Shown: one piece after another, positions 41,730 to 50,715 of the stretch
Numbering within the stretch: position 1 is the stretch's first letter
How the letters are laid out: each line of letters begins with the position of its first letter
From: Cohnella phaseoli
GTDB taxonomy: Bacteria; Bacillota; Bacilli; Paenibacillales; Paenibacillaceae
Assembly: GCF_003386235.1 (NCBI RefSeq)
Contig: NZ_QRDZ01000018.1
Span: 62,001-126,000 of the forward strand
DNA length: 64,000 bases
Reading direction: 5' to 3'
Made by a program: the position numbers and the translations under genes
Notes under the pieces: model-generated
What the model was told of the DNA's origin: nothing
Database searches by the model: none
Seen by the model: the letters and a program-made list of their open reading frames with translations, nothing else

Positions 41730-42851
41730 ATGAGCACTTTGATATCGCATGCGAAGGAGCAGCGTTTGATCGATCTCGCGTCCGAGCTGTCGGCGAAGTT
41801 CGCCTTGACGGCGGCCGAGATCGACCGGAACGCCGAGCTGCCGAAAGATAACTTGCGGGAGCTGTTTGAGCGCGGGCTCGACACGGCGGTTCTTCCCGAA
41901 GAGAAAGGCGGAGCGGGCATCTCGTACCGGACGTTCGGACGGATCGTGTTCGAGATCGCCAGAGGGTGCCCGTCGACCGCTTGCGTCTGGCTGATGAACA
42001 CAGCCGCCGCCGAATCGCTGATCACGCTCTCTTCGCCGGAGAGATCCGAGCATTATTTGCGGGAGTGGAAGCAGGGCAAGCGCTTCGCCAACGCGCTTAG
42101 CGAGCCTTCCTCGGGCAATCTGTTCCTGAATCCCGTACAGGAGGCGACGCCGCTCGGAGACGGCGACTGGAGTCTCGACGGAGCGAAACGCTTCGTCTCC
42201 GGCGCCGAACTGGCCGATTACTTCCTGATCAACGCGAGCATCGATGGCCAGCCCGCCTTCTTCGGCGTGGAACGGGACGATACGGTCGATATTCACGACA
42301 TCTGGGACGCGCTCGGCATGCGAGGCACGCGAAGCCAATTGATCGGCTTCCGCGGCACCCGGCTTCAAGCGGCCAACCGCTTCGTCGAGGCCGCGTCCCC
42401 GCGCCAAAATCTGATCGCGCTAGGCTTGCCGTGGCTGTCGCTCGGCATCGCCCAGGCGGCGTACGACGCGCTGATCGCGCAGGCGAAAGGGAAGAAGCTG
42501 GCCGATGGCAAGCCGCTCTCTCTCGTACAGTGGATTCAGTACGAAACGGCCGACGTTCACGTTCGCCTGAAAGCCGCCAAGCTGTTGGCCGAGCGATTGC
42601 TGGAGCTGGCGGACGAGGGCTCCCGGGAGACGATCATCGTCTCGATGGAAGCCAAAATCCTGGCGAATCAGATCGCCAAGGATGCAGCCGATCTCGGCTT
42701 GCGCGTCGGAGGAGGGCTGGCGTTCACGCGCGCGCTGTCCTTCGAGCGCCATCTGCGCGATGCCCAGGCGGGCGGCTTGATGGCTTATTCCAGCGAGCTG
42801 TGCCGGCTGTACGTCGCCAAGTATGAGCTTGGCGTCCAGGAACAGGGCTGA
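41730..42851 (+). CDS. Acyl-CoA dehydrogenase-fold flavoprotein (SfnB/DszC-like)
   Basis: 373-residue protein with the acyl-CoA dehydrogenase fold. Landmarks are TAVLPEEKGGAGISYRTFG, GCPSTACVWLMNTAAAE, ALSEPSSGN, LDGAKRFVSGAELADYFLI, DALGMRGTRSQ and ILANQIAKDAADLGLRVGGG. SfnB and DszC are the sulfur-acquisition members of this fold; DszC oxidises dibenzothiophene to its sulfone using reduced flavin. A desulfurisation role fits the operon. GGAGGAA precedes the ATG. The enzyme would need a flavin reductase, and none is in the cluster. Confidence 0.8.
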   Translation: MSTLISHAKEQRLIDLASELSAKFALTAAEIDRNAELPKDNLRELFERGLDTAVLPEEKGGAGISYRTFGRIVFEIARGCPSTACVWLMNTAAAESLITLSSPERSEHYLREWKQGKRFANALSEPSSGNLFLNPVQEATPLGDGDWSLDGAKRFVSGAELADYFLINASIDGQPAFFGVERDDTVDIHDIWDALGMRGTRSQLIGFRGTRLQAANRFVEAASPRQNLIALGLPWLSLGIAQAAYDALIAQAKGKKLADGKPLSLVQWIQYETADVHVRLKAAKLLAERLLELADEGSRETIIVSMEAKILANQIAKDAADLGLRVGGGLAFTRALSFERHLRDAQAGGLMAYSSELCRLYVAKYELGVQEQG

Positions 42852-42854
42852 GCG

Positions 42855-44231
42855 ATGGCAAAGCAGATCCGGTTCAACGCCTTCGACATGAACGCGGCCA
42901 TGCACAATCCGCATGGCCTGTGGAAACATCCGGACAACGAGCGGCATCGTTACAAGGATTTGCGGTACTGGGTCGAACTGGCGCAACTGCTGGAGCGCGG
43001 CTTGTTCGACGCCTTTTTTCTCGCGGACGTATACGGGTTTTACGACGTGTTCCGCGGCAGCCGCGACGCCGCGCTGCGGGACGCCGTCCAGGCCCCGATC
43101 AACGATCCGGCGCTGATTATCCCGACGATGGCCTATGCGACCCGACATCTCGGCTTCTCCGTGACGGTGCCGACGACCTACGAGCATCCTTACGCCCATG
43201 CGAGACGAATGACGACGCTGGATCATCTGACGAACGGCCGTATCGGCTGGAACGTCGTCACGTCCTTCCTCCCGAGCGCCGCCCGCAATTTCGGGCTGAA
43301 CGGGATGATCGGACACGACGAGCGCTACGAGCGGGCCGAGGAATACATGGAAGTCGTCTACAAGCTGTGGGAGGGCAGTTGGGCCGATGACGCCGTCGTT
43401 CGCGATCCGGCCGCAGGCGTCTATACCGATCCTCTCAAGGTTCGGGAGATTGGTCACGAAGGGAAGCATTACCGGGTTCCCGGACCTCATCTGAGCGAGC
43501 CTTCGCCCCAGCGGACTCCGGTCATTTATCAGGCGGGCGCGTCGGAGAGGGGCAGGGCGTTCGCCGCCAAACACGCGGAATGCGTCTTCATCGACGGTCA
43601 CTCCTTCGAGAGCATGAAGTTTTACGTGGACGACATTCGTGCCAGAGCGGCCGCGTACGGCAGGGAGCCGGACGATGTCCAAGTGTTCATGGCGCTCAGC
43701 ACGATCGTGGGAAGAACGGAAGCCGAGGCGGAGGAGAAATATCGCGAATTGACCGATCTAAGCAGTACGGACGGCCCACAGGCCATCTATGGCGGATATA
43801 CGGGAATCGACCTGGCGCAGGGCGATCCGAACCAGATTTTGACCTATCGGGCGACGGATCACGGGCAGACGGTCATGGCGAGATATACGAAGCTGTCTCC
43901 GAAGGAGATGACCTACGGGGAAGTGATCGAGTCCGTTACTAGAATCGGCGGAAGAACCGTGCTGCTCAAAGGCTCGGCCGAGCAGGTCGCCGACCGGATG
44001 CAGGAGTGGGTCGAGAAAACCGGTATCGACGGCTTTAATCTCGGCCACCTGGTTACGCCAGGCAGTCTTAAGGAAATCGTCGAGCTGATCGTGCCGATCT
44101 TGCAGGAACGGGGTTTATACAAAACAAGCTACGTAGCGGGCACGATGCGCGAGAAGCTGTTCGGAGTCGGCCGCGCCCGGCTTCCAGAGCGGCATCCGGG
44201 CGCGGGATACCGCTTGGGGCGAGGGGAATGA
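42855..44231 (+). CDS. Flavin-dependent monooxygenase, NtaA/SnaA/DszA family (copy 1)
   Basis: 458-residue bacterial luciferase-like (LLM) oxygenase of the NtaA/SnaA/DszA branch, using FMNH2 from a separate reductase. Family landmarks: FNAFDMNAAMHNPHGLWKHP, WVELAQLLERGLFDAFFLADV, YEHPYAHARRMTTLDHLTNGRIGWNVVTS, PGPHLSEPSPQRTPVIYQAG, FAAKHAECVF and GFNLGHLVTPGS. DszA cleaves DBT sulfone; others attack nitrilotriacetate or pristinamycin precursors. Starts three bases after the SfnB-like stop. It is closely related to the next gene over its entire length. Confidence 0.87.
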   Translation: MAKQIRFNAFDMNAAMHNPHGLWKHPDNERHRYKDLRYWVELAQLLERGLFDAFFLADVYGFYDVFRGSRDAALRDAVQAPINDPALIIPTMAYATRHLGFSVTVPTTYEHPYAHARRMTTLDHLTNGRIGWNVVTSFLPSAARNFGLNGMIGHDERYERAEEYMEVVYKLWEGSWADDAVVRDPAAGVYTDPLKVREIGHEGKHYRVPGPHLSEPSPQRTPVIYQAGASERGRAFAAKHAECVFIDGHSFESMKFYVDDIRARAAAYGREPDDVQVFMALSTIVGRTEAEAEEKYRELTDLSSTDGPQAIYGGYTGIDLAQGDPNQILTYRATDHGQTVMARYTKLSPKEMTYGEVIESVTRIGGRTVLLKGSAEQVADRMQEWVEKTGIDGFNLGHLVTPGSLKEIVELIVPILQERGLYKTSYVAGTMREKLFGVGRARLPERHPGAGYRLGRGE

Positions 44232-44233
44232 AC

Positions 44234-45628
44234 ATGGGGAAACAAATACGGCTTAACGCATTCGATATGAACACGGCCATGCACAGCGCGCACGGCTTAT
44301 GGAAGCATCCCGCGAGCGAACGACACCGCTACAAGGATTTGCGCTATTGGGTCGAACTGGCGCAATTGCTGGAGCGGGGCTTGTTCGACGCCTTGTTCCT
44401 GGCGGACGTCTACGGATTTTACGACGTGTTCCGCGGCAATCGCGACGCCGCGCTGCGGGACGCCGTCCAGGTGCCGGTCAACGATCCGTCGCTGATTATT
44501 CCGACAATGGCGTACGCGACGGAGCATCTGAGCTTCGCGGTCACGATTCCGACGACCTACGAGCCTCCTTATGCCCATGCGAGAAGAATGTCCACGCTCG
44601 ATCATCTGACCGGAGGCCGGGTAGGGTGGAATATCGTCACTTCGTTTCTGCCGAGCGCCGCAAAGAATTTCGGACTCGACCAGGCGGTCAACCATGATCG
44701 CCGCTACGAGGTTGCGGACGAATACATGGAAGTCGTCTACAAGCTGTGGGAAGCGAGCTGGGAGGAGGACGCCGTCGTTCGAGACGCCGTGCGCGGCATC
44801 TATACCGATCCTTCCAAAGTTCACGAGATCAATCACGAGGGGCGGTATTACAACATTCCGGGACCTCATCTGAGCGAGCCTTCGCCTCAGCGCACGCCCG
44901 TGCTGTATCAAGCCGGGACGTCCGCCAAAGGGCGGGAGTTCGCCGCGAAGCACGCCGAGTGCGTGTTCATCGACGCGCACAACTACGAGAGCCTGAAGTT
45001 TTACGTCGACGACATCCGCACGAAGGCCGTCTCCTACGGACGCAAGCCGGAGGACGTAAAAGTGTTCATGGCCATTAACTCCATCGTGGGCCGGACTCGG
45101 GCGGAAGCGGAGGAGAAGCTCAGGGAATATACGGCCCTGCGCAGCGAAGACGCTCCGCAGGTGCTGTACGGGGGCTTCAGCGGCATCGACTTGTCGAAGT
45201 ACGACCGTTCCGACTATTTGTCCTATTTCGCGTCCGATCACGGACAGGCGGCCGTAGCCCGGTTCACGACGATGTCGGAGAAGCGGATGAACGTCGGAGA
45301 AGTCGTCGACGAGATCGTCAAGATCGGGGGACGAAGCGCCCTGCTGTTCGGCTCGGCCGAAGAAGTCGCCGATCAGATGCAGGCTTGGGTGGAGAAGACG
45401 GGCATCGACGGCTTTAATCTCGCTCATCTTATTACGCCAGGCAGCTTGAAGGACATCATCGATCTGGTCGTGCCGATCTTGCAGGAGCGCGGCCTGTACA
45501 AAACGGAATACGCCAAGGGAACGATGCGCGAGAAGCTGTTCGGGCCCGGCGCAAGCCGTCTGCCGGACAGACATCCGGGCGCGGCATTCCGCCGCGCAGG
45601 CGAGGCGAAGGAGCGATCCGGAACATGA
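44234..45628 (+). CDS. Flavin-dependent monooxygenase, NtaA/SnaA/DszA family (copy 2)
   Basis: 464-residue tandem paralogue of the preceding gene. The two align without gaps for most of their length, sharing NAFDMN at the start, the VVYKLWE and GPHLSEPSPQRTPV blocks, and EKTGIDGFNLAHLITPGSL near the end. They differ at many scattered positions, so the duplication is not recent. The ATG at 44234 gives the same N-terminus as copy 1, and GAGGGG lies 7 bases before it. Substrate specificity may differ. Its stop overlaps the next gene (ATGA). Confidence 0.87.
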   Translation: MGKQIRLNAFDMNTAMHSAHGLWKHPASERHRYKDLRYWVELAQLLERGLFDALFLADVYGFYDVFRGNRDAALRDAVQVPVNDPSLIIPTMAYATEHLSFAVTIPTTYEPPYAHARRMSTLDHLTGGRVGWNIVTSFLPSAAKNFGLDQAVNHDRRYEVADEYMEVVYKLWEASWEEDAVVRDAVRGIYTDPSKVHEINHEGRYYNIPGPHLSEPSPQRTPVLYQAGTSAKGREFAAKHAECVFIDAHNYESLKFYVDDIRTKAVSYGRKPEDVKVFMAINSIVGRTRAEAEEKLREYTALRSEDAPQVLYGGFSGIDLSKYDRSDYLSYFASDHGQAAVARFTTMSEKRMNVGEVVDEIVKIGGRSALLFGSAEEVADQMQAWVEKTGIDGFNLAHLITPGSLKDIIDLVVPILQERGLYKTEYAKGTMREKLFGPGASRLPDRHPGAAFRRAGEAKERSGT

Positions 45629-47067
45629 CATCGAGAGGCCAACGTTTTCTGGACAGCCTTCAGGACGGCAGAAACGTATGGGTAGACCAGGAGAAAGTAA
45701 CCGAACTGCCAGGGCATCCGGCTTTCTCCGGAACGCTCTCCACGATCGGCCGACTGTTCGACCTGCTTGACGATCCCCGCCGTAGAGACTATGTCGGGTA
45801 CGCGGCGGACGATAGCGGCAGATTCGCCCACAGCTCGTTTCTCGTGCCCTACACCGCCGAAGATTTGGCGAAGAGAAGCCGAGCTTTCGCTTATTGGGCC
45901 AAGGAAACGAACGGCGTCATGAGCCGTCTATCCGATTATGCGCGCTCGCTGGTAGCGGGGTGGTATGGCTCGCGCAAGCAGCTCGGCAAGCTGGATGCCG
46001 GGCTGGAGGCGAAAATCTCCGCGTACTACGAGGAAGCTCGGGACAACGACCGCTTCTTGACGACTTCGCTGCTGGACCCGCAGATCGACCGCTCGAAGGG
46101 GCTGGACGACAAGCGGCTCGCCGAGCGATACTTGCATGTCGTCAAAGAAACGAAAGAAGGCATCGTGCTGAGCGGAGCCAAGATGATCGCGACGGGCGCG
46201 CCCTACACGCACGATTTTCTCATTTTCTCGTTCAATAAGCTGGATGCCCGGCATAGTAAGCACGCCCATGCGCTGATCGTGCCGGCCGGATCGGAAGGGC
46301 TGCACATCGTATGCCGGGAATCGTTCGCCGAGCCCGACGGGCAGGATCATCCGCTCAGCTCGCGCTACGACGAGATGGACGCGGTGCTGCTGTTCGACGA
46401 AGTGCTAGTTCCGTGGGAGCGGGTGCTGCTGAACGGGGACGCCGACGCGGTCTGGAAGCTGCGCTCGCATGTGCCTTCGAATTCGCTGGCTTTCCACCAG
46501 ACGGTCGTTCGCTTCGTCGCCAAGCTGGAATTCGTCGCCGGGGTGACGTTCGCCGTCGCCGATGCGATCGGGGTGAACGGTTTTCTCCACGTTCAGGAGA
46601 AGCTCGGCGAACTCATCACGCAGATCGATACGATCAAAGCGCTGCTGATTGCCGCAGAAGCGCAGGCGAAGCCCGACCCGGCAACGGGAATGTGGCTGCC
46701 GGAGCCGACGTTCATCGATACGGCGAGAAGCATCGGGACGAAGCTGTACCCGCGTGCGATTGAGATTTTGCAGCAGGTCGGCGGGGGAGGGTTTGTGCAG
46801 ACGCCCGCACGGATGAGCCAGTTCGACGGTCCGCTCGGCGACTTGCTGAACCGATATTTCGAAGGGGTGTCGGTGGGCGCCGAGCAGAAGGTCCGGCTGT
46901 TCAAGCTGGCCTGGGATCTGATCGGAAGCCCCTTGGGCTCGCGGCACGAGCTGTACGAAAGGTTCTACGCCGGCGACCCGGTAAGGAGCTATGCCAATCA
47001 ATATTTAAGCAGCGACAAGGCCGCGCTGATCGATCCGGTATGGAAGCTGCTGAGGCAGACGCGCTAG
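45625..47067 (+). CDS. HpaB-family FADH2-dependent monooxygenase
   Basis: 480-residue member of the 4-hydroxyphenylacetate 3-monooxygenase large-subunit family (HpaB/PvcC), an acyl-CoA-dehydrogenase-like fold that hydroxylates phenolic substrates with free reduced FAD. Signatures: DGRNVWVDQEKVTELPGHPAF, PYTAEDLAKRSRAFAYWA, GIVLSGAKMIATGAPYTH, DGPLGDLLNRYFEGVSVG and GSPLGSRHELYERFYAGDP. HpaC, the usual flavin reductase partner, is not adjacent. Its presence in an organosulfur operon is unusual; it could open an aromatic sulfur compound. The start overlaps the previous stop. Confidence 0.83.
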   Translation: MTSRGQRFLDSLQDGRNVWVDQEKVTELPGHPAFSGTLSTIGRLFDLLDDPRRRDYVGYAADDSGRFAHSSFLVPYTAEDLAKRSRAFAYWAKETNGVMSRLSDYARSLVAGWYGSRKQLGKLDAGLEAKISAYYEEARDNDRFLTTSLLDPQIDRSKGLDDKRLAERYLHVVKETKEGIVLSGAKMIATGAPYTHDFLIFSFNKLDARHSKHAHALIVPAGSEGLHIVCRESFAEPDGQDHPLSSRYDEMDAVLLFDEVLVPWERVLLNGDADAVWKLRSHVPSNSLAFHQTVVRFVAKLEFVAGVTFAVADAIGVNGFLHVQEKLGELITQIDTIKALLIAAEAQAKPDPATGMWLPEPTFIDTARSIGTKLYPRAIEILQQVGGGGFVQTPARMSQFDGPLGDLLNRYFEGVSVGAEQKVRLFKLAWDLIGSPLGSRHELYERFYAGDPVRSYANQYLSSDKAALIDPVWKLLRQTR

Positions 47068-47089
47068 TCAGGAAAGGGGCTTGAAGGAA

Positions 47090-48232
47090 ATGGAAGTGTT
47101 CTGGTTCATCCCGACTCACGGGGACGGAAAATATTTGGGTACCGGCCATGGCGCCCGGGCGGTCGACTTCGACTATATGAGTCAAATCGCCAAAGCGGCC
47201 GACAGTCTCGGATTCGGAGGCGTACTGCTGCCGACGGGCAAATCCTGCGAAGATCCTTGGATCGCCGCATCCGCGCTTATTCCGATTACCCGTCGGCTCA
47301 AGTTTCTCGTCGCGGTCCGGCCAGGGCTTATGTCCCCGACGATCGCCGCGCGAATGGCGTCGACGTTCGACCGGATTTCGGGCGGACGGCTGTTGATCAA
47401 CGTAGTGACCGGTGGCGATCCGGTCGAGCTGGCCGGAGAGGGCTTGCATCTGAGCCATGACGCCCGCTACGACTTGACGGACGAATTTCTGACCGTTTGG
47501 CGCAAGGCGCTGCAGGGCGAAGAAATCGACTTCGCCGGCGAGTACATTCGCATCGACGGGGGCAAAGTGCTGTACCCTCCCGTGCAGCAGCCTTATCCGC
47601 CGCTTTACTTCGGAGGCTCCTCCGACGCGGGCCACAAGGTCGCCGGCCGCCATGTCGACGTCTACCTGTCCTGGGGGGAGCCGCCGGAGCAGGTGGCGGA
47701 GAAGATCGCCGTCGTTCGCGAGCTGGCCGCGCAGCAAGGAAGGACGGTGCGATTCGGCATTCGTCTGCACGTCATCGTCCGGGAGAAGGAGGAGGACGCC
47801 TGGAAAGCCGCGGAAGAGCTGATCGGCTACTTGGACGACGAGACGATCGCCAGCGCGCAGAAAATATTGGACCGCTTCGATTCGGTCGGACAGCGGAGAA
47901 TGATGAACCTGCACGGCGGCAGCCGCGAGGCGCTGGAGATCAGCCCGAATCTGTGGGCCGGCGTAGGCCTCGTGCGCGGTGGAGCCGGCACGGCGCTTGT
48001 CGGCAATCCGCAGACGGTCGCCGACCGCATGAAGGCGTATTCCGAGCTCGGCATCGAGACGTTCATTCTGTCCGGCTATCCGCATCTCGAAGAAGCGTAC
48101 CGGACGGCTGAGCTACTCTTCCCGCTGCTTCCTCTGGCGAACAAACAAGAGCGGCCGACGGGCAATTCGTATGTCAGTCCGTTCGGAGAGATGATCGCGA
48201 ACAACGAAATTCCGAAGGCTAGCGCCCGATGA
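47090..48232 (+). CDS. ssuD: Alkanesulfonate monooxygenase
   Basis: 380-residue LLM oxygenase that frees sulfite from alkanesulfonates with FMNH2. It has VFWFIPTHGDGKYLG, QIAKAADSLGFGGVLLPTGKSCEDPWIAA, LKFLVAVRPGLMSPTIAARMASTFDRISGGRLLINVVTGGDP, YFGGSSDAGHKVAGRHVDVYL and the late FILSGYPHLEEAYR, all diagnostic of SsuD. The ATG at 47090 follows AAGGGG by ten bases; the TTG at 47081 is too close to it. No SsuE reductase lies beside it. Last gene of the operon, followed by a terminator that overlaps the convergent araC-type gene. Confidence 0.93.
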   Translation: MEVFWFIPTHGDGKYLGTGHGARAVDFDYMSQIAKAADSLGFGGVLLPTGKSCEDPWIAASALIPITRRLKFLVAVRPGLMSPTIAARMASTFDRISGGRLLINVVTGGDPVELAGEGLHLSHDARYDLTDEFLTVWRKALQGEEIDFAGEYIRIDGGKVLYPPVQQPYPPLYFGGSSDAGHKVAGRHVDVYLSWGEPPEQVAEKIAVVRELAAQQGRTVRFGIRLHVIVREKEEDAWKAAEELIGYLDDETIASAQKILDRFDSVGQRRMMNLHGGSREALEISPNLWAGVGLVRGGAGTALVGNPQTVADRMKAYSELGIETFILSGYPHLEEAYRTAELLFPLLPLANKQERPTGNSYVSPFGEMIANNEIPKASAR

Positions 48233-48371
48233 GGGCGATTCCCGACCGGGATTGGCTGGGCAACTGTACAAGCGGCTGACGGCTTGCTTGACGATGGTTC
48301 ATTAAAGACTCAAAATCAAATCGGAAGCGAAAACGTAATATTCCAATGAAGCCTCCCGACCGCATTGTATG

Positions 48372-49247
48372 CTATTGTGGAGAGGCGGCGCTATGCTCCT
48401 TGCGATAATCCCGGGCGGAAGCCCGGGTTATTTTTTTAAACGTTTTTCCGAAGTGGGAGAAGTTGTCGAAGCCGGTGCGGGCCGCAATCTCCGTGATCGG
48501 CAGACGGGTTGCGCGAAGCAGTCGCTGCGCTTCCTTGACGCGCGTCAAATTCAGGTAGTCGATGACCGTAAAGCCAGTAGCCGCTTTGAACGAGCGGCTC
48601 ATATGGTACGGGCTGATATAAAAACGCTCGGCCAGTTCGCCGACTTTGATCGGTTCTCCGTAGCTCGCGTTCAGGTAGCGCACGATTTCGGACATTTTGC
48701 GATGCATCGGCGAGGACAGGGAGGCTTCCGGGGCATGCCCGGCTTGAACGGCGCGAGCAGAGAGCAGCAATAGCTCCGCGAACGCCGACCTAAGGGCTAG
48801 CTCGAAACCGGGAGGTCGCATACGAAGCTCTTCGAGTATGCGGTCCGTTAATGCGTCCAGCCGAAGCCTTTGCTCGCCCTTCAGCCGGACGATCGGCGCG
48901 GCGGCGACGAAAGGGCCCAGCAGCAGCTCGGCATGCTCCCCGAGTACGTTCCGGACGTAGCGATCGTCGATATGGACGACAATGCGCGCATGAGCGGGGT
49001 CGCCTGCGAGCAGGGTTTGGTGCAGCACGTTAGGTCCGATGAAGACGAGGTCGCCGGCTTCTACGCCGTACGTCGAATCGCGGACGAAATAATCGCGCGT
49101 GCCGGACAACAGACAGTACAGCTCGAAGTAAGAATGAAAATGATGCGCTTCCATCGTAAAGGGTTGGGTGCGGCTCACGTACTCGATGTAGAAAGGGTCG
49201 GACAAGTTTCCGTGCTCAAGCCTCTCCGTCAAAGATGAAGCAGTCAA
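48372..49247 (-). CDS. AraC-family transcriptional regulator
   Basis: 291-residue regulator. An N-terminal cupin-like sensing domain (about 20-120, with HHFHSYFELYCLLSG and GVEAGDLVFIGPNVLHQ) is followed by the double helix-turn-helix (about 185-285: IKVGELAERFYISPYHMSRSFK and LPITEIAARTGFDNFSHFGKTFK). The start is the TTG at 49247, with AAGAAGGTG upstream on the minus strand. It is divergent from the Gfo/Idh/MocA gene and uxaC and so probably controls them, by a uronate or related sugar. Its final codons contain a plus-strand terminator of the organosulfur operon. Confidence 0.85.
   Translation of the reverse strand: MTASSLTERLEHGNLSDPFYIEYVSRTQPFTMEAHHFHSYFELYCLLSGTRDYFVRDSTYGVEAGDLVFIGPNVLHQTLLAGDPAHARIVVHIDDRYVRNVLGEHAELLLGPFVAAAPIVRLKGEQRLRLDALTDRILEELRMRPPGFELALRSAFAELLLLSARAVQAGHAPEASLSSPMHRKMSEIVRYLNASYGEPIKVGELAERFYISPYHMSRSFKAATGFTVIDYLNLTRVKEAQRLLRATRLPITEIAARTGFDNFSHFGKTFKKITRASARDYRKEHSAASPQ
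48406..48437 (+). terminator. Terminator of the organosulfur operon, inside the araC-type coding region
   Basis: TAATCCCGGGC (48406-48416) pairs with GCCCGGGTTA (48421-48430) around GGAA, followed by seven more T. It ends transcription from the left, about 175 bases after the ssuD stop. On the opposite strand the same bases encode the conserved end of the AraC helix-turn-helix domain. Confidence 0.88.
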
Positions 49248-49338
49248 AGCGGCAGCACCTTCTTTCCGTTCGCTATGATCTATTACGTATTATAGCAAAA
49301 TATGCGGGGTTTTGGCCGAAGTGAGCAGGAAAGAAGGA

Positions 49339-49349
49339 GAAAACGTTTC
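49339..49349. promoter_or_regulatory. cre-like palindrome (possible CcpA site)
   Basis: GAAAACGTTTC centred on CG, in the divergent region between the araC-type gene and the dehydrogenase. It resembles the catabolite-responsive element core and lies upstream of carbohydrate genes. A consensus -10 (TATAAT) for the araC-type gene reads leftward at 49295-49290. Confidence 0.45.
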
Positions 49350-49407
49350 TTGTTTGCTATAAGTTACTCTTATCGGAACAACAAATCCAACATAAGGGTG
49401 AGCGAAT

Positions 49408-50700
49408 ATGAACGACAAGAAAAAGTATGTGTTAGTCGGTTCGGGGGGACGGGCGGAGTTTTTCTATTCGGCGATCGCGACGTCTTTCCGCGATACGTCG
49501 GAGCTGCTGGCGTTCTGCGACACGAATCAAACTCGAATGGAGTACGCCAATCGGCAGTTGACCGATCGTTACGGCTACCGCCGGGTGGCGACTTACAAGG
49601 CCGAGCAGTTCGAAGAGATGATCGCGAAGGAACGGCCCGACGCCGTTATCGTGACAAGTGTGGATCGCACTCACCATACGTACATCATCCGCGCGATGGA
49701 GCTTGGCTGCGACGTCGTGACCGAAAAGCCGATGACGGTCGACGAGAAGAAGTGTCAGGACATTTTGGATGCGGTCGAGCGTACCGGGCGGAACGTGAGG
49801 GTGACGTTTAACTATCGCTATGCGCCGCACCATACGAAAGCCCGCGAACTGATCGAAGACGGCGCGATCGGCAAAATTACTTCGGTCCACTTCGAATGGC
49901 TGTTGAATACGCAGCACGGGGCGGATTATTTCCGGAGATGGCACCGGGACAAAAGAAACAGCGGCGGCCTGCTCGTCCATAAGTCGACGCACCATTTCGA
50001 CCTCGTCAACTTCTGGATCGGCTCGGAGCCGGACACGGTGTTCGCTTTCGGGGATTTGCTGTTCTACGGCAAGGAGAATGCAGAGCAGCGCGGAGTTACG
50101 AAGTTCTACGATCGCGCAACCGGGAATCCGAACGCCAAGGACGATCCGTTCGCGCTGCCGCTTGACGGTAACGACAACCTGAAGGCGCTCTATCTGGACG
50201 CCGAGCATGAGGACGGCTATCAGCGCGACCAGAGCGTGTTCGGAGACGGCATCAGCATCGAGGATACGATGGGCGTGCTGGTAAGGTATAAGAACAATGC
50301 GATTTTGACGTATTCGCTTAACGCCTACCTCCCTTGGGAAGGCTACCGCATTGCGTTTAACGGCACGAAGGGGCGCATCGAGATGACGATCGTCGAACAA
50401 TCGTACGTCAACTCGGGCGGCGAGAAATCCGAGGAAGGCGCGCTTAAAGACAGATCCATCACCGTGTTCCCGATGTTTGCGGCTCCTTACGAGGTCGACG
50501 TTGAAGAGGGCGAAGGCGGACACGGCGGCGGCGATCCGGTGCTGCTGAACGATATTTTCGGCGTTCCGGCGGAGGATCGGTTTAAGCGGGCGGCGAATCA
50601 TATCGACGGAGCGAAAAGCATATTGACGGGCATCGCGGCGAACCGTTCGATCCGCACGGGGCAGGCGGTGCGTGTAGACGAGCTGGTCAAATTTCGATGA
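49408..50700 (+). CDS. Gfo/Idh/MocA family oxidoreductase
   Basis: 430-residue NAD(P)-dependent sugar dehydrogenase-like protein. The Rossmann motif is VLVGSGGRAEFF (glycine pattern GxGGR), followed by DAVIVTSVDRTHHTYI and the catalytic EKPMTV motif. The C-terminal alpha/beta domain holds RRWHRDKRNSGGLLVHKSTHHFDLVNFW, which matches large oxidoreductases acting on uronate- or inositol-like substrates. The family uses many sugars; with uxaC 15 bases downstream, a uronic acid or derived disaccharide is likely. The ATG has AAGGGTGAG upstream. Confidence 0.82.
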   Translation: MNDKKKYVLVGSGGRAEFFYSAIATSFRDTSELLAFCDTNQTRMEYANRQLTDRYGYRRVATYKAEQFEEMIAKERPDAVIVTSVDRTHHTYIIRAMELGCDVVTEKPMTVDEKKCQDILDAVERTGRNVRVTFNYRYAPHHTKARELIEDGAIGKITSVHFEWLLNTQHGADYFRRWHRDKRNSGGLLVHKSTHHFDLVNFWIGSEPDTVFAFGDLLFYGKENAEQRGVTKFYDRATGNPNAKDDPFALPLDGNDNLKALYLDAEHEDGYQRDQSVFGDGISIEDTMGVLVRYKNNAILTYSLNAYLPWEGYRIAFNGTKGRIEMTIVEQSYVNSGGEKSEEGALKDRSITVFPMFAAPYEVDVEEGEGGHGGGDPVLLNDIFGVPAEDRFKRAANHIDGAKSILTGIAANRSIRTGQAVRVDELVKFR

Positions 50701-50715
50701 AGGGGCGATAACGGA

